Source of the DNA: a virus
Virus record (IMG/VR): IMGVR_UViG_3300048834_000579
Location: 1 to 50,272 of that record
Direction: 5' to 3' (one strand)
DNA: 50,272 nucleotides
Below, one piece after another: positions 39,517 to 47,728 of the stretch. Both the position numbers and the translations under genes were made by a program. The first letter of the stretch is position 1. Each line of letters begins with the position of its first letter. Below the pieces are notes generated by a model that saw nothing but the letters and a program-made list of their open reading frames with translations, was not told where the DNA came from and did no database searches.

Positions 39517-39809
39517 TGGCGCCGAGTGTTGGAGACGTGGCGTACCTGTACCTCGGGGGGCACTGGCTGATCGGTGCCGTGCTGATTTGGCGGCGACGGA
39601 AGGCGGAATACCGGCCCATGCGGTGGGGGCTGATCGCAGTCGGTTGGCCGGTGATCGTCGTTGCACATTTCGGCTTCAAAGGTGGCGAGTCGCTCGGCTA
39701 CTGGCTGGCGAGGCAGATGCACAGCTTCGCGGGGTGGGCTTGGAAGTCGCACGATGCAATCGAGGATAGAGTCGAGGTGTGGCTACACGCCCCCGGGAAG
39801 GCCCGATGA
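39516..39809 (+). CDS. Small membrane protein
   Basis: Encodes 97 residues from ATG at 39516 (TGATG). Two membrane segments (YLYLGGHWLIGAVLIW; GLIAVGWPVIVVAHFG) around a basic loop, then an amphipathic C-terminus. Unknown role. Confidence 0.55.
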   Translation: MAPSVGDVAYLYLGGHWLIGAVLIWRRRKAEYRPMRWGLIAVGWPVIVVAHFGFKGGESLGYWLARQMHSFAGWAWKSHDAIEDRVEVWLHAPGKAR

Positions 39810-40177
39810 TCATCGTCGTGACGGGAGGCCGCGGCCTCGACAATCAGCCGATGGTCTGGGGTGCTTTGGACGCGATCCACGCCGAGACCCCGATCACTTC
39901 GCTGTTCAACGGCGGCGCGAAAGGCGTCGACCGCCTGGCCTACCAGTGGGCGCATCGGCACATCAAGCACATTGTGACACTGGAAGCCGCGTGGGGTGAG
40001 CACGGCAAGAAGGCGGGTCCGATTCGCAACGTGGCGATGCTTTCGCAAGCCGTGAACCTGAGCCAACGGGCACAGAAACCCGTGCGCCTGGTCGCCTTTC
40101 CCGGTGGTCCCGGGACCGCGCACTGCATCAGCGTAGCGGCCGCGATGGGCCTTGAGATTCAGCGGGTGGCGGCATGA
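39806..40177 (+). CDS. YspA-like SLOG-family protein (DUF2493)
   Basis: Encodes 123 residues from ATG at 39806. IIVVTGGRGLDNQPMVWGAL, then LFNGGAKGVDRLAYQWA and GPIRNVAML are the conserved signature of YspA/DUF2493, a Rossmann-like SLOG fold. SLOG proteins bind nucleotide-derived ligands and include sensors in signalling and defence systems. With a MazG enzyme nearby, a nucleotide-signal role is plausible but unproven. Confidence 0.8.
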   Translation: MIIVVTGGRGLDNQPMVWGALDAIHAETPITSLFNGGAKGVDRLAYQWAHRHIKHIVTLEAAWGEHGKKAGPIRNVAMLSQAVNLSQRAQKPVRLVAFPGGPGTAHCISVAAAMGLEIQRVAA

Positions 40178-40263
40178 TCAGCGACCACGCCATCGACACC
40201 ATCTGCGGAACGATTGTGATCGTCGTTTTTCTCTGGCTCGCGTTCAAGGGGAGGCGGTCGTGA
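40174..40263 (+). CDS. Tiny membrane protein, 29 residues
   Basis: ATG at 40174 (ATGA overlap) to TGA at 40261-40263, which overlaps the next ATG (TGATG). One hydrophobic helix (CGTIVIVVFLWLAF) and a basic end (KGRRS). Coupling on both sides supports expression. Confidence 0.55.
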   Translation: MISDHAIDTICGTIVIVVFLWLAFKGRRS

Positions 40264-40508
40264 TGACATCCGTGCTTCTCATCCTACTCTCGGGCGTGGC
40301 GGTCGGATTCTTGTGCTCCGCGCTCCTGCTCTGGGCTGGCGGCTACTGGTACCGGGCCAGCGCAGCCGAGCACAAGCAGAAGGCGGGATACCTCAAGTTG
40401 AAGCAGATGGATCGAATGTTCGGCCACGCGAAGATCGTGGACGGGCGCTTCGTCTGCCGCGACTGTAAGGCGCCCCTGACAGATCGCAACTTTGGGGGAC
40501 GGACATGA
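40263..40508 (+). CDS. Membrane-anchored protein with C-terminal Cys motif
   Basis: Encodes 81 residues. N-terminal membrane helix (LLILLSGVAVGFLCSALLLW), then a basic helix and C-R-D-C near the end, one half of a possible zinc site. Unknown function. Confidence 0.5.
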   Translation: MTSVLLILLSGVAVGFLCSALLLWAGGYWYRASAAEHKQKAGYLKLKQMDRMFGHAKIVDGRFVCRDCKAPLTDRNFGGRT

Positions 40509-40852
40509 GCAAGGGAGCACGCCGCAAAGGCCACGACTTCGAGCGGGAATGCGCCGAGCTCCTGCGCCAACTCCCCGGCGTCAGCGCCGAGCGCAACCTG
40601 AGCGAGACCCGCGACGGCAACACGGGCGACCTGATCACCTCCCTGCCCCTCGCCATCCAATGCAAGGTCGGGGCAAACCCTCCCCTCTGGACGGGACTCG
40701 AGGAAGCGATTGCCGACGCCGGCCGCACGGGCCGCACGCCGGTCCTGATGGCCCGTCGCAACCGTGCCCCCGGCCGGGAGAAGCGCGACGTGGTGGTGAT
40801 GCGCACCGCGGACTGGTTGGAGCTCGTTCGGAGGGCACAATGCGCCGCCTGA
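40505..40852 (+). CDS. Hjc-like Holliday junction resolvase / PD-(D/E)XK nuclease
   Basis: Encodes 115 residues. G-H-D-F-E-R-E-C-A near the start (motif Glu), then T-G-D-L-I-T (catalytic Asp) and A-I-Q-C-K-V-G (Q-C-K, replacing the E-x-K pair) match small resolvase-like nucleases of phages. It probably resolves branched DNA before packaging. Start ATG overlaps the upstream stop. Confidence 0.75.
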   Translation: MSKGARRKGHDFERECAELLRQLPGVSAERNLSETRDGNTGDLITSLPLAIQCKVGANPPLWTGLEEAIADAGRTGRTPVLMARRNRAPGREKRDVVVMRTADWLELVRRAQCAA

Positions 40853-41046
40853 TTCATCTGAGCACCGCCCCCGGCCTTCCCCGTGAGGTCGTGGCCGGGA
40901 TTCAGGGGGAGCTCAGCCGGGGAAACAGCCAGCGGGTGATCGCCGCCATGTACGGGGTCAGCCGGGACGCAGTGCGGAAGGTGGCGAAGGAGATGAAAGG
41001 GTCCGCCGACCATTCGGTAAAGGCGCACCGCAAGCGGGCGGCGTAG
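40840..41046 (+). CDS. Small helix-turn-helix protein
   Basis: Encodes 68 residues from ATG at 40840, overlapping the nuclease gene by 13 bases. The HTH is in NSQRVIAAMYGVSRDAVRKV, with a basic tail. Like the protein at 27496 it resembles a Hin-type DNA-binding domain. A late regulator role is possible because it lies near the end of the early operon. Confidence 0.6.
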   Translation: MRRLIHLSTAPGLPREVVAGIQGELSRGNSQRVIAAMYGVSRDAVRKVAKEMKGSADHSVKAHRKRAA

Positions 41047-41070
41047 ATTTCCGGCAACCAGGAGGGGGAG

Positions 41071-41358
41071 ATGGGCACCTGCGAGACCTGCGCCCACTGG
41101 GGCGCGCCTGACGAGAGAGAGCGTTCCTTCGAGGTGCGCACCTGCAAGGCGGTGCCGCATGATCCGAATTTCAGAGCCGGGAACGAGGCTGCGGACTGGG
41201 ACTGGATCAAGGAGGAGAACCCGGAGGAGTACGCCAGGATGTTCGCTTTTTCGGAGGCGCTGGCGGTGGTGGTGGATGGCTCAGGGTATCGCGGCGAGTT
41301 GAAGGTCCGCGCACAGTTCGGGTGCGCACTCCACGCAAGTCAGGAGGCGGCACGGTGA
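41071..41358 (+). CDS. Hypothetical Cys-containing protein
   Basis: Encodes 95 residues after AGGAGGGGGAG. C-E-T-C near the start with later Cys (R-T-C-K; F-G-C) could bind zinc or a cofactor. Acidic central helix. Not recognised. Confidence 0.52.
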   Translation: MGTCETCAHWGAPDERERSFEVRTCKAVPHDPNFRAGNEAADWDWIKEENPEEYARMFAFSEALAVVVDGSGYRGELKVRAQFGCALHASQEAAR

Positions 41359-41723
41359 AGCAGTCCGATCACGGATATTCGCGGGAAACGCTCGCGGCGA
41401 TCGGCGACCTGGTCATGCGCCTTCGCCCGGTCGGCGGCATCCTCGGATGGGACGCAGCCGGGAAGCCCAAGGCGTACTATCGGCAGGGTGCAAGCGGCAA
41501 GCTCTTCGAGATGCGCGCTGATTGCGCCCCTGATTCCCTGCCGGAGGAGGTCCGCGCGATACTTGCGCATGAAAGTGTCCCAAGGACTCCGGAGCAGGTC
41601 GTGTGCGACATGGTGGACGTGATGCGGTGTGCGATGCAGGACTCCAAGGCCCCACCCGTCCCGGGGTCCATCATTGACGACCTAGGGCGGGCAATCGACG
41701 ACCTCGCTCGCCCGCTCCCCTGA
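41355..41723 (+). CDS. Hypothetical protein
   Basis: Encodes 122 residues from GTG at 41355. Helix ETLAAIGDLVMRLRP, a short beta part, and an acidic helical C-terminus. No family recognised. Confidence 0.5.
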   Translation: MKQSDHGYSRETLAAIGDLVMRLRPVGGILGWDAAGKPKAYYRQGASGKLFEMRADCAPDSLPEEVRAILAHESVPRTPEQVVCDMVDVMRCAMQDSKAPPVPGSIIDDLGRAIDDLARPLP

Positions 41724-41758
41724 CTCTCCCCCACCCTCCTCGCGGAAGGATGGACCCC

Positions 41759-42067
41759 ATGGACGCACGGCTCAGCATCACCAGCGCGGCGGAGACCCGC
41801 CCCTCCGACTGGGTTCGTCTCGACAACCGGAAGCCGATCTGCCCCTACTGCCGGACCGGCCTTCCCCAGTCCTTCGAGCTCCGTGTCGAGGTGTACGCCA
41901 GGGCGTTGCCTCGCATCGGCTCCGCCGTGACCAACCAGCCCAGCGCCCGGCCGAGCGGTGAGGCGTGGTACCACCACACCTATGTGCACCAGAAGCAGTG
42001 CAAGCGGGTGATCGAGATCCGCCAGCGCGACCCTGCCCTTGCCGCCATGGCTCGCCTCGCCGCTTGA
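41759..42067 (+). CDS. Cys-motif protein before late promoter B (antiterminator candidate)
   Basis: Encodes 102 residues. ATG at 41759 is preferred because GGAAGG is well spaced; ATG at 41750 is too close. C-P-Y-C at about residue 30 and a later Cys can form part of a zinc site; the rest is mixed with a basic helix (KRVIEIRQRD). It is the last early gene and its stop lies inside the -35 region of late promoter module B. This is where Q lies relative to pR' in lambda, so it is my best guess for a late antiterminator. There is no sequence proof. Confidence 0.5.
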   Translation: MDARLSITSAAETRPSDWVRLDNRKPICPYCRTGLPQSFELRVEVYARALPRIGSAVTNQPSARPSGEAWYHHTYVHQKQCKRVIEIRQRDPALAAMARLAA

Positions 42068-42135
42068 GGTGACTGCGCCGATGTCGTAGCTTGCGGGTGA
42101 CATTCACGGCCAGCGGCCGTGCCATAGGCCCACCG
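42064..42135 (+). promoter_or_regulatory. Late promoter and leader, module B (packaging operon)
   Basis: TTGAGG (42064-42069), 17-base spacer, TAGCTT (42087-42092), then ACATTC after 7 bases. The hairpin ACGGCC-AGC-GGCCGT follows (42106-42120), then linker CCATAGGCCC and the terminator at 42136. It has the same order and spacing as modules A and C. The hairpin sequence differs while its position is kept, which suggests that structure matters. Confidence 0.68.
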
Positions 42136-42169
42136 AGGCCCTCCGACTCAAGTGAGTCTGGGGGCCTTT
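42136..42169 (+). terminator. Intrinsic terminator, module B
   Basis: AGGCCCTCCGACTC pairs with GAGTCTGGGGGCCT with one mismatch and one G-T pair, 4-base loop, then TTTGTGTTTT. It ends the early operon and also stands between promoter B and the terminase genes. Confidence 0.82.
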
Positions 42170-42188
42170 GTGTTTTCCGGAGGCGACG

Positions 42189-43016
42189 ATGGCAAGCGCC
42201 ACGCGCACCAAGACCCCGACCGCGAAGCCGCGGAAGGGGACAAAGAAGTCGAAGGCGGCCAGTCTCCCGGCTGGCGCGAAACCCCGCCCCGATCGCTCCC
42301 GGTTCGTGGCCGAATACCTCATCGACTTGAACGCCACGGAGGCGGCCAAGCGATGTGGATATTCGCCGAAGACCGCCAAAGTGCAGGGTTCGCGGCTGTT
42401 GACTTGCGCTGACATCGCCGCCGATGTGGAAAAGGCCAAGAAGGCCCGGATCGAGCGCACCCTCGTGAAGGCTGACGACGTGCTCGCGCGCTGGCTTCGC
42501 CGTGCCGCTGCGACCGCCGAAGACTTCCTCACGCAGCGGACGATTCAGCGCCGCTCGCGCATGTGGATAACCATTGCCGAAGCCGCCCAACGGAAGCGCG
42601 ACGAGCTCGCGATGGAACGCGAGTACGGGCTCCGGGTTGCCCTGGGCGACAAGGAACTCAAGGGGCACGAGCTCACGCTGAAGGCGATGGAGCGCGAGGC
42701 GGTCCGGCTGGAGCTCCGCGCCGAGCGAGACCCCGGGTACATGGTTGAGGTCGAGGGCCCGCTGGAGACGGTCGTGGTCGAGGAGTTCGATCTGGTCCGG
42801 ATGCGCGAGGCGGGGCGACTCGACCTCGTGAAGCTTGTCCAGCGCGATCGCGAGGGTGGGGTCAAGGTGCAGCTGCACGATGCCGCCCAGGCAGATGAAG
42901 CACTGGCCCGTCACCTCGGGTTGTTCAACGACAAGCTGAAGGTCGAAGTCGGCGATCTGGCGAAGAAGACCGACGCCGAGCTCGAGGCGGAAGCCAAGGC
43001 GTTGGGCCTCGCGTGA
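42189..43016 (+). CDS. terS: Terminase small subunit
   Basis: Encodes 275 residues from ATG at 42189, GGAGG upstream. A basic N-terminus precedes the classic DNA-recognition HTH (RFVAEYLIDLNATEAAKRCG, then Y-S-P-K-T-A). Long helices follow (residues ~90-200), and the C-terminus (DKLKVEVGDLAKKTDAELEA) probably contacts the large subunit. It recognises the packaging site and loads the motor. Circular assembly fits headful packaging, but the pac site is not identified. Confidence 0.9.
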   Translation: MASATRTKTPTAKPRKGTKKSKAASLPAGAKPRPDRSRFVAEYLIDLNATEAAKRCGYSPKTAKVQGSRLLTCADIAADVEKAKKARIERTLVKADDVLARWLRRAAATAEDFLTQRTIQRRSRMWITIAEAAQRKRDELAMEREYGLRVALGDKELKGHELTLKAMEREAVRLELRAERDPGYMVEVEGPLETVVVEEFDLVRMREAGRLDLVKLVQRDREGGVKVQLHDAAQADEALARHLGLFNDKLKVEVGDLAKKTDAELEAEAKALGLA

Positions 43017-44500
43017 CCATCACCCTCACGGATCCCCGGGCGCTGGCGGTGCGTCGCAAGGCCGTGGCGATCGAGCTGGAACGCCGCCGGCGTCGCCACG
43101 CGGGGTCGGTGACGGTCCCCGCCCGCTTCGGCGAGTGGATCGCCGAGGCCCGCCCGAAGGTCGACGGTAAGCCTGCCGTCTGGGATGCGCCGCACTTCGT
43201 GGCCATGCAGGAGAAGCTCGACCGCGTGACCGCCGGGGAGCTGCGCCGGGTCTACTTCCAAGTCCCGATTCGGCACGGGAAGACCGAGCACAACACCGTG
43301 GGTTATGCAGCCTATCGGCTGGAACGGGACCCGAAGACCCGCATCATCGTCACGTCGCACAACGACCGGAAGGCTCGGAAGTTCTCGCGCAAGATCCGCA
43401 AGCTGGCGATCGCGCGCGGCGTCGAGATGTCGAACGAGGTGGCGGGGTCCGGCGAGTGGGATACCGCGGCCGGCGGTGGCGTGGTGGCCCTGGGCGCTGG
43501 AGCAGGATCGGCGGGTGAGAATGCCGACCTGATCATCATCGACGACCCGATCGGCTCCCGCGATGAAGCCGAGTCCCCCGCCCACCGGAACCGCATCTGG
43601 GACTGGTTGTCGAGCGACATCCTTGGCCGAACCGAGCCGCACACGGCCGTGATCTTCACGATGTCGCGCTGGCACGCCGACGACCCGGCTGGCCGGCTTA
43701 TCGATCGCTTCGGCGCCCTGTGGACAATCCTCGACCTGCCCGGGGAAGCCGAGCCGGGGGACCCCCTTGGGCGCGCGGTGGGAGCGCCGCTCTGGCCAGC
43801 CCTTCGTGGCCTCGCCTGGCTGAACGAGAAGCGCATCGAGCTCCTCGAGTACGGCTTCGCCTCGCTCATTCAGGGCCGCCCCCGGCCCCGTGAAGGCGGG
43901 ATGTTCAAGTGGGATTGGTGGCAGCGGGTCGATGCCATCCCCGCCGCCGGCACGCTCGTGCGCTATTGGGACATGGCCGGGACGAAGCCGAAGAATGGCA
44001 GTCATGACCCCGACTACACGGCCGGGTCGCTCCTGTGCCGACTCCCGACGAAGCAGGCGGTGCTGGTCCATCAGACTGCGTTTCGCGTGGCGGTGGCAGA
44101 GCGGGATGCGATGATCGAGAAGCAAGCCAAGGCGGATCTGGCGAAGTACGGCCGTCGCGTGATCTACTGGCTGGAGAAGCAGGCGGGCATTTCCGGCGAA
44201 GAGGCGATCGGCGCCTTGGTGCGCCGCATTCAGGCGCTCGGGGTCGCCTGCTACGACGAGTCGGTGACCGGCTCTAAGGTCGAGCGCGCCACGCCGCTCG
44301 CCTCGGCGGCGTTGGCTGGCAACGTGTTCCTCGCCCCGGATGACCCCCTCGAGCCGTGGCACGACGCCTTCCGCCTGGAGGCCGCGGACTTCCCCTTCGG
44401 TCGACACGACGACCGGGTCGACGCCACGTCAGGCGCCTTCAACAAACTCGAGTTCGCCGCCTCGCGGACCGCGCAAAACTTCACCAACCCCTTCGGGTGA
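43013..44500 (+). CDS. terL: Terminase large subunit
   Basis: Encodes 495 residues, GTG start. Walker A-like V-P-I-R-H-G-K-T-E (~85-93), Walker B L-I-I-I-D-D-P (~174-180) and coupling motif MSRWH make the ATPase. The C-terminal RNase H-like nuclease shows R-Y-W-D-M-A-G, and R-H-D-D-R-V-D-A near the end supplies acidic metal ligands. It pumps DNA into the prohead and cuts it. Confidence 0.95.
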   Translation: MTITLTDPRALAVRRKAVAIELERRRRRHAGSVTVPARFGEWIAEARPKVDGKPAVWDAPHFVAMQEKLDRVTAGELRRVYFQVPIRHGKTEHNTVGYAAYRLERDPKTRIIVTSHNDRKARKFSRKIRKLAIARGVEMSNEVAGSGEWDTAAGGGVVALGAGAGSAGENADLIIIDDPIGSRDEAESPAHRNRIWDWLSSDILGRTEPHTAVIFTMSRWHADDPAGRLIDRFGALWTILDLPGEAEPGDPLGRAVGAPLWPALRGLAWLNEKRIELLEYGFASLIQGRPRPREGGMFKWDWWQRVDAIPAAGTLVRYWDMAGTKPKNGSHDPDYTAGSLLCRLPTKQAVLVHQTAFRVAVAERDAMIEKQAKADLAKYGRRVIYWLEKQAGISGEEAIGALVRRIQALGVACYDESVTGSKVERATPLASAALAGNVFLAPDDPLEPWHDAFRLEAADFPFGRHDDRVDATSGAFNKLEFAASRTAQNFTNPFG

Positions 44501-44507
44501 CCCTGCC

Positions 44508-46007
44508 ATGACCACAGCAACGACCGACACGCCGAACCAGAAGAACCTTGCCTATCAGGCCCAAGAGCCGGCCTGGGAGATGGTCGACGACGTACTGCAG
44601 GGGACCCGCGCCGTTCGGAAGAAGGGCGAGGTCTACACCCCGCGCGCGCAGGGGGAGTCCGAGGAGAAGTATCAGCGCCGCCTCAAGCGGAGCCGGTTCT
44701 ACAACATCTACCGCCGCACCCTCGGCGGGATGACGGGACGGGTGTTCCGGACCCCGCCCAAGCTCGCGAAGGACGCTCCGGAGACACTGCGCCTGCACGC
44801 CGAGAATATCGACGGCAAGGGCACGCACGTCTCGATCTTCGCGCGCCGACTCTTTCGGAAGGGGCTGCACCACGGCCACGCCGCGATCTTGGTCGATGCG
44901 CCGCCCGACCCGACCGCGACCCTCGGGCGCCGGCCCACGCGCCTCGACGACCAGGTGTTGGGCATGCGCCCGCACTGGGTCATCATCCCGGCGACGGCGA
45001 TCTGGGACTTCAGTACGGCGGTGGTGGCGGGGCGCGAGGTGCTCGCGCACATCGTCCTGTACCAGCTCGTGGCCAAGCGGAAGGGGCGCTTCAGGGAGGA
45101 AGAGGTCGAGCAGTGGCGGGTCTACGAGCGCAAGGCCACCGGCGTGGTGTACGAGGTCTGGGAGAAGCAGAAGGACAAGCAGGGCGGCGAGCAGGTGGTC
45201 CAGATCGGCCGAGGCAGGATCAACCGGGTCACCGAGATCCCGGTCGTTCCGTTCTACGCCACCGAGCCGGATGGGTGGTTCCAGTCGACGCCGATGCTCA
45301 ACGACGTGGCCGAGACGAACCTCGACCACTACGCCGTGCAGAGCGACCATCGCTTCTCGCTGCACGTGGCCAGCATCCCGATCCCCTACATGACCGGCGT
45401 CACCGACGCCGACACGGTCGAGTTCTCGGTCGAGAAGGGTATCCGGCTGACCGCCCCAGAGGCGAAGATCGGATTCCTCGAGCACACCGGGAAGGCGCTT
45501 GGTGAGAGCCGGAGCGAGATGCACGACCTCGAGGACCGGATGGCGATGCTGGGGTTGCAGGCGATGTCCCGCCGGACCCGCACCGCCGAGACCGCGGAGG
45601 CGAAGCGGATCGATCAGCTGGAGCAGGAATCCATGCTATCCATCTCCGCGCGCGGGCTGCAGGACGCCTTGGAACAGGCGTGGCAGGTGCATGCCCAGAT
45701 GATCGGCGTGGAGGCCCCCTCGATCACCATCAACTTCAACTTCGACGGCCTGTCGCTGTCCCACGAGAAACTGCGCGAGATGCGCGAGACTTGGCTGGCG
45801 GGCGGGATCAGCCGAGAAACCTTCTGGGACCTGCTCGAGAGTGGCGGGGAGTTGCCGGAGGACTTCGACCGGAATGTCGAGCGCACGCGGATCGCAGACG
45901 AGGAGACCCCGCCGACCCCGAAGCTGGAAGATGACGATGGGGAGGAGGGGGGCGACACGGAGGAGATCGACGGCGAAACCACGTCAACGCTGGAGAAGGC
46001 CGCGTGA
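44508..46007 (+). CDS. Portal protein (DUF4055-like)
   Basis: Encodes 499 residues from ATG at 44508. AYQAQEPAWEMVDDVLQGTR, the YNIYRRTLGGMTGRVFR block, and STPMLNDVAETNLDHYAVQS are typical of DUF4055 portal proteins. The C-terminus is strongly acidic. It forms the dodecameric ring where the terminase docks. Follows terL by 7 bases. Confidence 0.9.
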   Translation: MTTATTDTPNQKNLAYQAQEPAWEMVDDVLQGTRAVRKKGEVYTPRAQGESEEKYQRRLKRSRFYNIYRRTLGGMTGRVFRTPPKLAKDAPETLRLHAENIDGKGTHVSIFARRLFRKGLHHGHAAILVDAPPDPTATLGRRPTRLDDQVLGMRPHWVIIPATAIWDFSTAVVAGREVLAHIVLYQLVAKRKGRFREEEVEQWRVYERKATGVVYEVWEKQKDKQGGEQVVQIGRGRINRVTEIPVVPFYATEPDGWFQSTPMLNDVAETNLDHYAVQSDHRFSLHVASIPIPYMTGVTDADTVEFSVEKGIRLTAPEAKIGFLEHTGKALGESRSEMHDLEDRMAMLGLQAMSRRTRTAETAEAKRIDQLEQESMLSISARGLQDALEQAWQVHAQMIGVEAPSITINFNFDGLSLSHEKLREMRETWLAGGISRETFWDLLESGGELPEDFDRNVERTRIADEETPPTPKLEDDDGEEGGDTEEIDGETTSTLEKAA

Positions 46008-46108
46008 AGCGCCTCGTTCGGTGGTGCGTGCCGGTGTTCGCCATGCTCGGCGGGATCGCGATCGGGACGGCGCTGTACGCCTGGGTGATCGCGGTGGCGG
46101 GAGGGTGA
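46004..46108 (+). CDS. Tiny membrane protein, 34 residues
   Basis: GTG at 46004 overlaps the portal stop; the stop overlaps the next GTG. One membrane helix (VFAMLGGIAIGTALYAWVIA) after K-R-L-V-R-W-C. A membrane peptide inside the packaging operon is unusual; function unknown. Confidence 0.55.
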   Translation: MKRLVRWCVPVFAMLGGIAIGTALYAWVIAVAGG

Positions 46109-46545
46109 AAGCGCCCCGGCCACTCCTGACGCTCCGCGTCTACCCCGATCCCCGCCGGCCGCGCTGGTATGTGCGGTTCCGGGTGTTCGAGCGGCGATCG
46201 CAAATGTCGCGCGCCACTCGGCAGTCGGCCCCTGGCCGGTCTGGCGCTGGTGGGGTGCCCATCCACCGCATGGCGGCGGTGTGCATCCGGACGCCGCGCG
46301 GCCCGATGGTCGACGACGTGCTCTTCTGCCGCGAGCATCTCGGCAACGGCACGATCGCCCATGAGGTCTTTCATGCCGCCTGTCAGTGGGCGCGGCGGCT
46401 GCCTCGCCGGTACCCCGGGTGGGCGCTGCTCGAGATCGCCGCCAGCCGACACGATGGGCGCACCGAGGAACAGATGGCGAGGATTACCGAACGCCTGACC
46501 CGCGAGTTCGTCGCGGCTGGGCACACCAAGGGGATCTTCGCGTGA
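46105..46545 (+). CDS. Small HExxH zincin in the head operon
   Basis: Encodes 146 residues from GTG at 46105. T-I-A-H-E-V-F-H-A-A has His86, Glu87, His90. About 25-30 residues later, R-T-E-E-Q-M-A-R-I-T-E-R-L can provide the third Glu ligand, as in compact phage metallopeptidase-like proteins. Basic N-terminus, no membrane segment. Its position between portal and MuF-like genes could mean a prohead maturation protease, since no S14, S49 or S78-type protease was found. That is inference. Confidence 0.7.
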   Translation: MKAPRPLLTLRVYPDPRRPRWYVRFRVFERRSQMSRATRQSAPGRSGAGGVPIHRMAAVCIRTPRGPMVDDVLFCREHLGNGTIAHEVFHAACQWARRLPRRYPGWALLEIAASRHDGRTEEQMARITERLTREFVAAGHTKGIFA

Positions 46546-47561
46546 CCACCTCCGTGGAAGAGCTCGTCCTCCGCCGCGCCGCCCAGCTCCGCCGCTACGA
46601 GAACGACCTCGAGGCGCGCGTGCGTCGGATTCTCGACATGCACTTCACGCGGATCGAGCAGCTCCTCCTCCGCCAGGACCCGACGCAGGTGTCCGCTGGA
46701 TGGCAGCGCGCCCGACTGGAGGCGCTCTTCCGGCGCGCGAATGAAATCCTCTCGGACGCCTTCGGGGACGTGAACGTGGCCGTGCGCGGGGATCTCAAGG
46801 AGCTCGGCGGGATCGCGGCGAAGCGAACGGCCCTCGAAACCGCGGCGATTGCCAAGTCCGTGGCCCTCGACTGGCAACCGATGCGCATCCCGTCACGGCG
46901 TCTCTTGGCCGCGATCGCGACCACGGATCCCGTGCAGGGCGCTCCCCTGCGGCTCTGGTGGGCGCAGCAACTGGGCCGCGCGCAGCTGGCGGTCCGCCGA
47001 GAGATCCAGCTCGGCATGATCCGCCGGGAACCCATTGAGGCGATCGTCCGCCGGATCCGCGGGCGGGTCATCCGCACGGTGGGCAATCAGCGGGTGCTCG
47101 CTGGCGGCGTGCTCGAGACCAGCGTGCGGGAAGCGACCACGATCGTCCGGACGGCCGTGAACGAGATCTACAACCGGTCCGCCCGGCTCGCCTTGGAGGA
47201 GAACGCCGATTTCATCTGGGGCATGGAGTGGGTTTGTGTCCTGGACGAGCGCACCTGCTTGGCCTGCGGGAATCTCGACGGCATGCGCTGGCGGTTGGAT
47301 GATCCCAGTCAAGTCATTCCACCACTCCACCCGAACGACCGGTGCACGCTGATTGCCGTCTTTGAGGAGGGTGCACCACGCCGGCGGGAGTCGTATCCCG
47401 CGTGGTTCGCGCGGCAGACCCCGGAGCGTCAACGGCGGATCCTCGGCAAGTCACGCTTCGCGCTCTATCAGCAAGGCGAGGTGACCTTCTCGGATCTCGT
47501 GAGCCGCGACCACCGAACGCTGACACTCGCGGAATTGGGAGTGGCATTGCAGCGCGGCTAG
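46542..47561 (+). CDS. MuF / SPP1 gp7-like minor head protein
   Basis: Encodes 339 residues from GTG at 46542 (GTGA). Helical N-terminal two thirds; then the diagnostic C-terminal block (VLDERTCLACGNLDGMRW, IPPLHPNDRC) with conserved Cys/His of the phage Mu F domain. Such proteins bind the portal and enter the head in a few copies. It ends the packaging operon. Confidence 0.9.
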   Translation: MTTSVEELVLRRAAQLRRYENDLEARVRRILDMHFTRIEQLLLRQDPTQVSAGWQRARLEALFRRANEILSDAFGDVNVAVRGDLKELGGIAAKRTALETAAIAKSVALDWQPMRIPSRRLLAAIATTDPVQGAPLRLWWAQQLGRAQLAVRREIQLGMIRREPIEAIVRRIRGRVIRTVGNQRVLAGGVLETSVREATTIVRTAVNEIYNRSARLALEENADFIWGMEWVCVLDERTCLACGNLDGMRWRLDDPSQVIPPLHPNDRCTLIAVFEEGAPRRRESYPAWFARQTPERQRRILGKSRFALYQQGEVTFSDLVSRDHRTLTLAELGVALQRG

Positions 47562-47602
47562 GCTTGCCGAGAGATGGCGCGTTGGATTGATTGTAGTCGT
47601 CA

Positions 47603-47728
47603 GGGGATGCCGCTACCCGTAAGGGCGCGGTCGGGTAGCTACCGTCATCACATCCCCGCTGGAGGGGTCGCCGGTGCAACTCCGGCGCGCTGGCCGAGAA
47701 TTAGGACGTGAGCCGGTTCGACTCCGGT
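47603..47728 (+). ncRNA. Structured RNA region with tRNA-like T-arms
   Basis: No gene covers 47562-47760. Stem GGGGATG/CATCCCC (47603-47609 with 47651-47657) encloses a second stem GCTACCC/GGGTAGC (47612-47618 with 47633-47639). Two T-arm-like hairpins follow: GCCGG-TGCAACT-CCGGC (47670-47686) and GCCGG-TTCGACT-CCGGT (47712-47728). I could not fold either into a full tRNA. They may be decayed tRNAs or a novel structured RNA upstream of tRNA-Trp. Confidence 0.45.

Noticed and set aside
47603-47686. A second complete tRNA upstream of tRNA-Trp
   Set aside because: A T-arm is visible but no acceptor, D-arm and anticodon arm could be paired in order.
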